Shown here: positions 57,231 through 64,000 of the stretch, one piece after another
How positions within the stretch are numbered: the first letter of the stretch is position 1
Layout of the letters: every line of letters starts with the position of its first letter
Source of the DNA: CAZDFU01 sp964504985
Lineage (GTDB): Bacteria > Patescibacteriota > Microgenomatia > Daviesbacterales > UBA10151
DNA length: 64,000 bases
NCBI GenBank assembly: GCA_964504985.1
Contig: CAZDFU010000002.1
Span: 1-64,000, forward strand
Direction: 5' to 3'
Program-made: the position numbers and the translations under genes
Notes under the pieces: model-generated
Databases searched by the model: none
Told to the model about the DNA's origin: nothing
Seen by the model: only the letters and a program-made list of their open reading frames with translations

Positions 57231-58694
57231 TTATATCACCCTAAAGGATTCCACCATATCCCCTGTTTGAAAATCTATGACTGGGTCAAAAAGCATTCCA
57301 CAATCATTACCTTTTTCCACCTTATTTACTTCTTCTTTAACCTTTTTTAAGGATTTGAGTTTAGGTTCACCAATTATTTGGCCATCTCTTACAACCCTTA
57401 ATCTTTGTCCTTTGGCAATAGTGCCCTCAAGCATTCTGCAGCCTGCAATCCGCTCATTTTTACCATATGGAAACTCAGCTATGATTTCTGCCTTACCTAA
57501 AACTTCTTCCAGTTGCCCTACCTCAAGCAAAGTGTTTACTACCTCTTCTATATCTTCCAAAAGTTCATAAATAATATTGTAATTTCTAATTAAAACATGT
57601 TCATTTTCTGCTAATTTCTGGGCTGTTGGGGCAATTTTAACATTAAACCCAACCACAATAGCTCCTACAGCTTGGGCCAATTTTATATTTTCCTCTCCAA
57701 TTTCTCCTGTGCCAGAGAAGATAACCTTAACAACATCACCACCTTTATTTTGGTCTGGGGCCAACTTCTCAAGCGATGCTTGAATCGCTTCTAAAGAACC
57801 TTGCTTATCAGCTTTAATAATAATCTTTAAACTCTTAGTTTCACCCTGTTTTAATCTATCTACCAAAGAAGTACCCAGTAGTTGGTAGTCAGCAGTTGGT
57901 ACTTCTTCACCTAGGGTTGCCCCAACTGCTGGAACAGCTTCCAAGCCTAAAACCTCAATAGGCACAGATGGACCAGCCGAATCTACGCTCTTACCAGTTG
58001 AATCAACTAATCCACGCACCTTACCTTTTACACCTCCAATTAAAACCGGATCCCCTTTTTTTAGCGTACCATTTCTTATAAGTAAGGTGGCTATGGGCCC
58101 TTTAAATTTATCTAAATTAGCCTCAATAACAACTCCTGCAGGGGAAACTGCTGGATCCCCTTTTAGCTCATTTAGTTCAGCTACCAAAAGGATTGTTTCG
58201 AGCAGCTTATCCACCCCTTCTCCTATTTTGGCTGACAAAGGCACCAGGGGAACATCTCCTCCATATTCTTCTAAATTTATTTCCCTGTCTGACAATTGTT
58301 TTTTTATTTTATTTAATTGAACATTCTTATCTACTCCTGGCAAATCTATTTTATTAACAGCCACAATCATAGGCACTTTGGCAGACTGGATATGTTTTAT
58401 GGCCTCAACTGTCTGTGGCATTATCCCATCATCTGCTGCCACTACCAAAACAGCTATATCTGCCACTTTAGCACCCCTTGATCTCATTTTTTCAAAAGCA
58501 GCATGACCAGGAGTATCAATAAAAGTTATTAGTTTTGAGTTATGAGTTACTTGGTAAGCACCAATATGTTGGGTAATCCCCCCATGCTCTTTAGCAGCCA
58601 CTGAAGATTTTCTTATAAAGTCTAACAATGTGGTTTTACCGTGGTCTACGTGGCCAAGTATAGTTACTATTGGCGGTCTGATAATTTGACTCAT
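57231..58694 (-). CDS. infB: Translation initiation factor IF-2, short form
   Basis: GTPase that places initiator tRNA. It starts directly at the G domain: PPIVTILGHVDHGKTTLLDF, then FIDTPGHAAFEKMRSRGAKV and NKIDLPG. Domains II-IV follow, ending with GKNERIAGCRMLEGTIAKGQ. At 487 residues the long N-terminal region is missing, a normal feature of reduced forms. GGAGG lies seven bases before the ATG. Two short stretches of its coding DNA resemble family-C repeats. Confidence 0.96.
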   Translation of the reverse strand: MSQIIRPPIVTILGHVDHGKTTLLDFIRKSSVAAKEHGGITQHIGAYQVTHNSKLITFIDTPGHAAFEKMRSRGAKVADIAVLVVAADDGIMPQTVEAIKHIQSAKVPMIVAVNKIDLPGVDKNVQLNKIKKQLSDREINLEEYGGDVPLVPLSAKIGEGVDKLLETILLVAELNELKGDPAVSPAGVVIEANLDKFKGPIATLLIRNGTLKKGDPVLIGGVKGKVRGLVDSTGKSVDSAGPSVPIEVLGLEAVPAVGATLGEEVPTADYQLLGTSLVDRLKQGETKSLKIIIKADKQGSLEAIQASLEKLAPDQNKGGDVVKVIFSGTGEIGEENIKLAQAVGAIVVGFNVKIAPTAQKLAENEHVLIRNYNIIYELLEDIEEVVNTLLEVGQLEEVLGKAEIIAEFPYGKNERIAGCRMLEGTIAKGQRLRVVRDGQIIGEPKLKSLKKVKEEVNKVEKGNDCGMLFDPVIDFQTGDMVESFRVI

Positions 58695-58711
58695 ACTTAA
58701 TCCTCCCCATA

Positions 58712-59923
58712 CTACACTTTTTTATCTTCATTTTCTTTCAATGCTTCTTCTAATTGTTCTTTTTCTTCTTTCTCATTTTCTTCATCAACTGCTCTTTCCA
58801 AAACTTCCCCTGCTTCCTCAGCTTTTTGCTTTTCCTCCCCAGTTGTTGCATTTTCTTCTGCTTCTTTCACTTCCTCTTCTATTTGTTGCTTTTCTTCTTC
58901 CTTGGTTTCTGCCTGAGGCTCAGAGCCGGGGGCCTTTACGCTTTCGCTCTCTATTTCCGGTTCTTCTGCTCCTTCAATATCAATCTTCCAACCTGTTAAT
59001 TTGGCAGCCAGCCTGACATTTTGCCCTTTTTTTCCTATGGCCAAAGACAATTGGGATTGAGGTACAGTGACTGTTGCCACCCTATTATCCTCATCTAACC
59101 TAACCTGGATATCTTTGGCAGGAGACAGGGCTCCAGCAATAAATCTGGCAGGATCATCCGAATAGGAAATAATATCAATCTTTTCATCCCCCAGCTCACT
59201 CATCACAGCTTGAACCCTGACTCCTTTTTGTCCTACTAGCGAACCTACCGGGTCAACACCTTCTTGGGTGGAAACCGCTGCAATCTTAGATCTGGAACCA
59301 GCCTCCCTGGCAATCACCTTAATCTCAACTGCACCTGATTGAATTTCAGGAACCTCTAAAGCAAATAGGGCTTTTACTAAAGCTGGATCTGAGCGGGAAA
59401 CTACCACTTCTGATCCTCTGCCTCCTTCTTTTATTTCTTTAACCAAAAACTTTAATCTTTGATTTTGAATATAAGTTTCATTGTGAACTTGCTCAGATGG
59501 AGGTAATACCCCTTCAGCACGGCCTAAATCTATAAAATAAGTATTGCCTTCCTGCCTTTGAATACTGCCTGAGATAACAGTCCCTACTTTGCTTTCATAT
59601 TCTGCCAGAATAGCCCCTCTTTCAGCTTCATTTAATTTTTGCATAATTACCTGCTTTGCAATTGAGGCAGCAATTCTGGCAAATCCAGGAGGAGTAATAT
59701 TTTTATCCTTGTCAAAAATAGAAATCTCACCAGTTACAGGGTCTACCTTAGAGGTAAATTGCTCAAAATCTTCTGGAATTACCTCATTCCTCAAAGTTAA
59801 ATCTTTTTTATAGGCAGCTAAGGCAGCCTGACGGATGGCATCTAACACCACCTCTACATCTACCCCTTTTTCAGAGGCTATTTGATTTAATGCTGCAGCA
59901 AATTCTGTTCTAGCTTGAGCCAT
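58712..59923 (-). CDS. nusA: Transcription factor NusA
   Basis: Modulates pausing, termination and antitermination. The N-terminal RNAP-binding domain, S1 domain (GSIQRQEGNTYFIDLGRAEG), and two KH domains (DPVGSLVGQKGVRVQAVMSE; LSLAIGKKGQNVRLAAKLTG) are in order. A Glu/Lys-rich tail of about 75 residues replaces the acidic repeats of E. coli. Length 403. No ribosome-binding site: a 33-base family-C repeat abuts the start. Usual nusA-infB order, but no rimP is seen upstream. Confidence 0.95.
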   Translation of the reverse strand: MAQARTEFAAALNQIASEKGVDVEVVLDAIRQAALAAYKKDLTLRNEVIPEDFEQFTSKVDPVTGEISIFDKDKNITPPGFARIAASIAKQVIMQKLNEAERGAILAEYESKVGTVISGSIQRQEGNTYFIDLGRAEGVLPPSEQVHNETYIQNQRLKFLVKEIKEGGRGSEVVVSRSDPALVKALFALEVPEIQSGAVEIKVIAREAGSRSKIAAVSTQEGVDPVGSLVGQKGVRVQAVMSELGDEKIDIISYSDDPARFIAGALSPAKDIQVRLDEDNRVATVTVPQSQLSLAIGKKGQNVRLAAKLTGWKIDIEGAEEPEIESESVKAPGSEPQAETKEEEKQQIEEEVKEAEENATTGEEKQKAEEAGEVLERAVDEENEKEEKEQLEEALKENEDKKV

Positions 59924-59924
59924 A

Positions 59925-59957
59925 ATTTAGTTATTAGTTGGTAGTTATTAGTCCGTA
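59925..59957. repeat. Family-C repeat abutting the nusA start
   Basis: An exact 33-base copy of 2281-2313 in the cobalamin riboswitch. It begins at the third base before the ATG and occupies the place of a ribosome-binding site. Confidence 0.8.
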
Positions 59958-59964
59958 CTTAATT

Positions 59965-59989
59965 AAAAAGGTGGGACTAGCCCACCTTT
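59965..59989 (-). terminator. Terminator-type attenuator in the nusA-infB leader
   Basis: AAAGGUGGG and CCCACCUUU pair perfectly (nine pairs) around CUAGU and are followed by UU to give five U in a row. It lies between the promoter and nusA. A competing GGGAC...GUCCC pairing with bases just upstream could form an antiterminator. Confidence 0.75.
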
Positions 59990-60015
59990 CAGGTCCCCTG
60001 ACTATTAACAAAGGT

Positions 60016-60044
60016 ATTTTAATCTTATCTTAAATTGAAGTCAA
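60016..60044 (-). promoter_or_regulatory. nusA-infB promoter
   Basis: TTGACT and TAAAAT are 17 bases apart, each one mismatch from consensus. The transcript would start near 60009 with a leader of about 85 bases. Confidence 0.7.
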
Positions 60045-60087
60045 GCTATTAAGCGTCTAAGTAAAGGGGGACTAAATCATGCTGATA

Positions 60088-61008
60088 TTAAAACCAACCC
60101 TTTTTCTTACCCTGAAGGTTATATAATTCTTCATATAATTGTCTTTCCTGTTTTGAGGGGTTTTTGGGAACCTCCAAATTTACCCTGACATAGTGATCCC
60201 CGTGACCTGCAGAACCTAAACGCGGAGCACCTTTGCCTTTAAGTTTTACCAAAGACCCTGGTTGAGTACCAGGAGGAACCTTTACTTTAACTTTTCCATG
60301 TACAGTATTTACTTCAAATATATCTCCTAAGACCAGCTGAGGAATATTGACTGTAATTTCAGAAAAAATATCAGACCCTTCTCTTAGAAACTCAGGGTGG
60401 CGGCTGACTTGAAAAATAATATCCAGCCCGTCAGATGAGGAACCAAACCTCATTTTCGTACCAGAATCCACCCCTGCCGGCACTTTAATCTTCATCCTCT
60501 TTCTCTCCAGTCTTCCCTGGCTGCCTCTTGATTCAACTTCAACTTCTTTGGTAACCCCTTTTATTGCCTCATCAAAACTTAAGTTCAACTGATAAGTTGG
60601 TCTTCTTCTATAAGTTTCTCCAAACCCACCCATGCCAAAAATTTGTTCAAACAGCTCAAATGGATCCTCAAATCCCCCAAAATCCCCTCCAAAAGCAGAT
60701 CCCCCTGAAGATGACCAGCTATAAGTTCTAAAACCACCCTGACCCCCAAACGGACCGCCTCCACCAAAGCCCCCTCCTGAAGAAGAGGTAAAGGCAGAAT
60801 GGCCAAGCTGATCATATTGTTTTCTTTTTGAAGAATCAGACAAAACCTGATAGGCCTCAGATACTTCTTTAAATTTCTCGCCAGCCCCGGCATTTTTGTC
60901 TACATCCGGATGATGTTTTCTGGCCAATTTACGGTAAGCAGATTTTATCTCATCCTCAGAAGCTGATTTGGGTACACCAAGTATTTCGTAATAATCTCTT
61001 TTTGTCAT
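60088..61008 (-). CDS. dnaJ: DnaJ-family co-chaperone without zinc finger
   Basis: Stimulates DnaK ATPase and delivers clients. The J domain has YYEILGVPKSASEDEIKSAY and His33-Pro34-Asp35. A Gly/Phe-rich linker with Ser (65-130) and a C-terminal substrate domain (YQLNLSFDEAIKGVTKEVEV) follow. The four CxxCxGxG zinc motifs of type-I DnaJ are absent, so it is CbpA-like; length 306. AGGAAGG precedes the ATG. It has its own promoter after the grpE-dnaK terminator. Confidence 0.93.
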   Translation of the reverse strand: MTKRDYYEILGVPKSASEDEIKSAYRKLARKHHPDVDKNAGAGEKFKEVSEAYQVLSDSSKRKQYDQLGHSAFTSSSGGGFGGGGPFGGQGGFRTYSWSSSGGSAFGGDFGGFEDPFELFEQIFGMGGFGETYRRRPTYQLNLSFDEAIKGVTKEVEVESRGSQGRLERKRMKIKVPAGVDSGTKMRFGSSSDGLDIIFQVSRHPEFLREGSDIFSEITVNIPQLVLGDIFEVNTVHGKVKVKVPPGTQPGSLVKLKGKGAPRLGSAGHGDHYVRVNLEVPKNPSKQERQLYEELYNLQGKKKGWF

Positions 61009-61032
61009 AATACCTTCCTCTCATCCGCGTCT

Positions 61033-61038
61033 ATTATA
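61033..61038 (-). promoter_or_regulatory. -10 box of dnaJ
   Basis: A perfect TATAAT 24 bases before the dnaJ ATG. The -35 region (TGTGCT at 17 bases) is poor. ATTAGCAC lies nearby but no full CIRCE inverted repeat is present. Confidence 0.5.
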
Positions 61039-61068
61039 CGATAGATCTGTTAATTAGCACACCGAATT

Positions 61069-61091
61069 AAAAAGCCTCGGTTGCCCGAGGC
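61069..61091 (-). terminator. Intrinsic terminator after the grpE-dnaK unit
   Basis: GCCUCGG and CCGAGGC pair perfectly around GCAA (a stable tetraloop position) and are followed by five U. It separates the 77-residue ORF from dnaJ. Confidence 0.9.
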
Positions 61092-61120
61092 GTTTAAAAA
61101 TTTTATCCCCGCCGGTTTAT

Positions 61121-61354
61121 CTATCCAGGCGGTAAATTTTTCCGGAATCTGCGTGTAGTCCCATTGTAAAAACTTAGGCTTGTTATAACTCTAGGTTTCC
61201 TTGGTGGTTTACCCTTCTTTTGTTCCCTTCTGATTCTCTCGTAAGTTGTGTGCATAGATTCCTCAGGAGGGAAAATAGGCCCGGAAGGAAGATCAATAAT
61301 TGGCGCTCCCCCTATATCATCTATCCTGCAGTTTACTCTTTCTTGATTACCCAT
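61121..61354 (-). CDS. Hypothetical 77-residue protein coupled to dnaK
   Basis: No family recognised. Its ATG overlaps the dnaK stop (TAATG), so it should be translated by ribosomes leaving dnaK, and the operon terminator follows its stop. Residues 10-32 are extended and Pro-rich (APIIDLPSGPIFPPEESMH), 35-55 are strongly basic (YERIRREQKKGKPPRKPR), and the end is basic again. Soluble, without signal peptide. The context points to a chaperone-linked role, but nothing in the sequence proves it. Confidence 0.6.
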   Translation of the reverse strand: MGNQERVNCRIDDIGGAPIIDLPSGPIFPPEESMHTTYERIRREQKKGKPPRKPRVITSLSFYNGTTRRFRKNLPPG

Positions 61355-63255
61355 TATTTTTTTTCTTCCTCAACAACCTCACCTTCCACAGCCTCTTCTG
61401 TTTTAGGAGCTTCTCCACTTTGTTCTGGTTGAGGTTGTTCTGCTCCACCAGGTTGCCCTTGTTGACCTTGGTACATGGCAGATCCTACTTTTTGCAGCAC
61501 CTCACCTAAGGCATCACCTTTTTTCTTAATATCATCAACATTATCACCTTTTAAGGCTTCCTTTAATTCATTTAACTTCTGTTCAACTTCAGTCCTAACA
61601 TCTGCAGGCACCTTATCACCTTGGTCTTTTAAGGTTTTTTCTGTTTGGTAAACTAAGCCATCCGCTATATTTTTTGTTTCAATCCCCTCTTTTTTCTTTT
61701 TATCTTCCTCAGCATGAGCTTCTGCCTCTTTGGTCATTTTCTCAACTTCATCTTTATCCAAACCTGTTGAACCCTGAATGGTAATCTTTTGTTCTTTATT
61801 TGTGGCCTTATCTTTAGCAGATACATTTAAGATACCATTGGCATCGATATCAAATGTTACTTCAATTTGAGGTACACCTCTGGGCGCCGGTGGAATACCA
61901 TCTAAGATAAACTTACCCAAAGATTTGTTGTCAGCTGCCATCTCTCTTTCGCCCTGTAAAACATTAATTTCCACTCCTGGTTGGTTATCAGCAGCTGTTG
62001 AAAAAGTTTCTGATTTGGAAGTTGGAATAGTGGTATTTCTGGAAATCAAAGGTGTTCTGACTCCACCCAATGTTTCTATGCCCAAAGTTAAAGGAGTAAC
62101 GTCTAAAAGCAAGACATCTTTAACTTCCCCGCCTAATACTCCACCCTGGATAGCTGCCCCAACAGCCACCACTTCATCCGGGTTAATACCTTTATGAGGC
62201 TCTTTGCCAAAAAATTCCTGTACAGCTTTTTGAACTGCCGGCATCCTGGTCATACCTCCAACCAGAACCACCTCATCAACTTCTTTTGGATCATGTTTCG
62301 AGTCCTTCAGGGAAGCTTTAACAGCCTCAAATGTTTTATCAATCAAAGGCTTAACCATAGCTTCAAGTTTTGCCCTTGATAATTTCATCTCCAAATGTTT
62401 CGGACCTTCTGAACCAGCTGTGATAAATGGGATTGAAATTTCTGCTTCCATTGAAGAAGAAAGCTCAATTTTGGCCTTTTCTGCTGCATCTCTTAGTCTT
62501 TGCAAAGCCTGTCTGTCACTTTTAAGATCTATTCCTTCGGTCTTTTTGAATTCATCGCTCAACCAGTCAATAATAACTTGGTCAAAATCATCTCCGCCCA
62601 AATGAGTATCACCATTTGTGGACTTTACCTCAATTACTCCATCACCCAGTTCTAATACAGAGATATCAAAAGTTCCACCGCCAAGGTCATATACAGCAAT
62701 TGTATGAGCATGGGATTTGTCTAAACCATAAGCTAGCGCAGCTGCAGTTGGCTCATTGATGATTCTTTGCACATTAAGCCCTGCAATTTCTCCTGCTTGC
62801 TTGGTAGCCTGCCTTTGGGCATCATCAAAATAGGCCGGTACTGTAATCACAGCATCTGTAACTTTTTCTCCTAAATAAGATTCAGCATCTGTTTTGATTT
62901 TTTGTAAAATTTGAGCTGAAATTTCCTGCGGGGTATATTCATGGCCTTCAACTTCCACAACAGCCATATTATTTTTGCCTGATTTTATGGTATAAGGCAG
63001 CCATTCTTTATCTCTTTTAACTTCAGGATCATCAAACTTTCTTCCCATTAATCTTTTGACAGAAAAAATTGTTTCTTTGGGGTTAACTATAGATTGTCTT
63101 TTAGCAACCCTTCCTACAATGTTTTTAATAGGATTAACAACAGAAGGAATTGTATTCTCCCCTTCAGCGCTATGAATAACTTTGGGTTTTCCACCCTCCA
63201 TTACTGCCACACAAGAATTTGTTGTACCTAAATCAATACCAATGATCTTAGCCAT
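61354..63255 (-). CDS. dnaK: Chaperone DnaK (Hsp70)
   Basis: ATP-driven foldase. The start MAKIIGIDLGTTNSCVAVME is chosen for AAGGA upstream and family fit; seven extra codons upstream lie inside grpE. AVITVPAYFDDAQRQATKQA, IAVYDLGGGTFDISVLEL, VDEVVLVGGMTRMPAVQ and the linker DVLLLDVTPL are intact. The lid ends in an acidic tail (EAVEGEVVEEEKK). Length 633. It overlaps grpE by eight bases. Confidence 0.97.
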   Translation of the reverse strand: MAKIIGIDLGTTNSCVAVMEGGKPKVIHSAEGENTIPSVVNPIKNIVGRVAKRQSIVNPKETIFSVKRLMGRKFDDPEVKRDKEWLPYTIKSGKNNMAVVEVEGHEYTPQEISAQILQKIKTDAESYLGEKVTDAVITVPAYFDDAQRQATKQAGEIAGLNVQRIINEPTAAALAYGLDKSHAHTIAVYDLGGGTFDISVLELGDGVIEVKSTNGDTHLGGDDFDQVIIDWLSDEFKKTEGIDLKSDRQALQRLRDAAEKAKIELSSSMEAEISIPFITAGSEGPKHLEMKLSRAKLEAMVKPLIDKTFEAVKASLKDSKHDPKEVDEVVLVGGMTRMPAVQKAVQEFFGKEPHKGINPDEVVAVGAAIQGGVLGGEVKDVLLLDVTPLTLGIETLGGVRTPLISRNTTIPTSKSETFSTAADNQPGVEINVLQGEREMAADNKSLGKFILDGIPPAPRGVPQIEVTFDIDANGILNVSAKDKATNKEQKITIQGSTGLDKDEVEKMTKEAEAHAEEDKKKKEGIETKNIADGLVYQTEKTLKDQGDKVPADVRTEVEQKLNELKEALKGDNVDDIKKKGDALGEVLQKVGSAMYQGQQGQPGGAEQPQPEQSGEAPKTEEAVEGEVVEEEKK

Positions 63256-63730
63256 TTTGTTGTTCCTTTCTTCCAACTACCACCTGCACTGGTCTTAAAA
63301 CTTTACCATTTAAAGTATACCCTTTTCTTACGACTTCTAATATTTTATTATCTTCACCCTCCCTTGTGTCAACTGCTTCATGAAAGGAAGGATCAAATTG
63401 TCCCTCTGCTGCAATTTCATCCAACCCTTCAGATTGCAAAATTTGCTTAAATTCCTTAACTGCCAACTCTACTCCCTGAAACCAAGCCTTTGACTCATTC
63501 TGTCCACTCAGGGTGGATCCACCATGATCAACTACCTGCTCCAGATGATCTAGAACTGGCAATAACCTTTTTAAAAGCTGCGCCCCTACAAAACTTGTTA
63601 ACTCTGATCTGCCTTCACTAACCCTTTTTTCTAAATTCTGGTAATCAGCCACAGCTCTTTTAAGCTGACTCTCCAACTCTATAACTTTCTGCTCTAATTG
63701 TTCTACTTTGTTTTCTTGTTTTTTGCCCAT
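63248..63730 (-). CDS. grpE: Nucleotide exchange factor GrpE
   Basis: Releases ADP from DnaK. A long N-terminal coiled coil (KVEQLEQKVIELESQLKRAV) is followed by FVGAQLLKRLLPVLDHLEQV and the C-terminal beta domain with FDPSFHEAVDTREGEDNKIL, VRKGYTLNGKVLRPVQVVVG. Length 160. AAAGGAG lies upstream and the gene overlaps dnaK, the usual hrcA-grpE-dnaK order. Confidence 0.95.
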   Translation of the reverse strand: MGKKQENKVEQLEQKVIELESQLKRAVADYQNLEKRVSEGRSELTSFVGAQLLKRLLPVLDHLEQVVDHGGSTLSGQNESKAWFQGVELAVKEFKQILQSEGLDEIAAEGQFDPSFHEAVDTREGEDNKILEVVRKGYTLNGKVLRPVQVVVGRKEQQNG

Positions 63731-63760
63731 ATTTTTAGTACTTAGATACTATAATCTCCT

Positions 63761-64000
63761 TTAAGCTCTCATAGCTTCTACTAATAAATTCCTCACATAT
63801 TTAACATAAGGCAGGACTAAGGCAAAATTCATCCTGGCAGGCCCTATTACTCCGATTACTCCTTCTTTTTCAGGATCCAGCTCATATCTGGTAAATACAA
63901 ACCCTGTTGAATGCAAATTCTCAAACTCCATATCTTCTCCAAATAAGATATGAATTAGATCAGCCCCCTGGGCCCGGCCGATGATATTTTGCAGTCTGGG
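63761..64000 (-). CDS. hrcA: Heat-shock repressor HrcA, C-terminal part (gene cut by window edge)
   Basis: The last 79 residues of HrcA, the CIRCE-binding repressor of chaperone operons. The visible part reads IHILFGEDMEFENLHSTGFV, EGVIGVIGPARMNFALVLPY, VKYVRNLL, the family's C-terminal signature. The start and any CIRCE operator lie right of the window. The stop is 30 bases before grpE, so hrcA-grpE-dnaK-ORF form one unit that should repress itself. Confidence 0.92.
   Translation of the reverse strand, partial: PRLQNIIGRAQGADLIHILFGEDMEFENLHSTGFVFTRYELDPEKEGVIGVIGPARMNFALVLPYVKYVRNLLVEAMRA

Noticed and set aside
58741..59016. Plus-strand frames rich in Phe/Leu opposite nusA
   Set aside because: They are antisense of the Glu/Lys-rich NusA tail; the composition explains the long open frames.
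61009..61068. CIRCE operator before dnaJ
   Set aside because: Only a half-site-like ATTAGCAC is present; the inverted half with nine-base spacing is missing.
1..64000. tRNA, rRNA, CRISPR arrays, insertion sequences, prophage
   Set aside because: No cloverleaf with TTCGANNC loop, no regular spaced repeats, and no transposase or integrase motif was found in any gap.

Overview
The window looks like a piece of a Candidate Phyla Radiation (Patescibacteria) genome, most likely of the Microgenomates type. The grounds are the long ribosomal-protein/RNA-polymerase cluster with no rpmD (L30) gene between rpsE and rplO, and many pared-down core proteins: AlaRS without its C-terminal domain, IF-2 without its N-terminal region, a short adenylate kinase and a riboflavin kinase without the FAD-synthetase half. 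A sortase and a large SdrD-like surface protein also fit. TGA is an ordinary stop here. The lineage call is inference; no 16S gene is present.

Layout. Almost everything is on the minus strand, so genes are read from right to left. The right end (about 57.2-64 kb) holds hrcA(partial)-grpE-dnaK-small ORF, a terminator, dnaJ, then nusA-infB behind an attenuator-like leader. At 47.7-57.1 kb are an NrnA-like protein that has lost its DHH motif, a 1435-residue surface protein, rpsO, pnp and a Lon ATPase module without protease. At 35-47.7 kb are RNase J, ftsK, tsaC, a HAD phosphatase, a RodZ-like protein, alaS, an actin-fold/baseplate-J-like membrane protein, a sortase, ruvX, mltG and a riboflavin kinase. 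At 20.8-34.8 kb come rpoB-rpoC-rpsL-rpsG, a decayed stretch, a GreA N-terminal-domain protein, fusA, gpsA, tuf and rpsJ. A secreted metalloprotease then interrupts the S10 operon, which continues from rplC to rpsI (3.8-19.7 kb). The left end has the only plus-strand gene, an unrecognised zinc-cluster protein behind a cobalamin riboswitch, then a phosphohexomutase and metK behind a SAM-family riboswitch.

Regulation and repeats are the most unusual part. Terminator-like hairpins sit in the leaders of metK, the S10 operon, rpoBC and nusA-infB. Several genes have a -10 box only about six bases before the ATG, which implies leaderless mRNAs. At least five families of short, mostly palindromic repeats are scattered through the window. 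Copies lie not only between genes but inside a riboswitch arm, inside leader attenuators, and in frame within ribosomal protein genes (an L3 internal insert and the S17 and L23 tails), much like Rickettsia palindromic elements.

No tRNA, rRNA, CRISPR array or insertion sequence was seen. All repeat, promoter and RNA-structure calls were made by eye.
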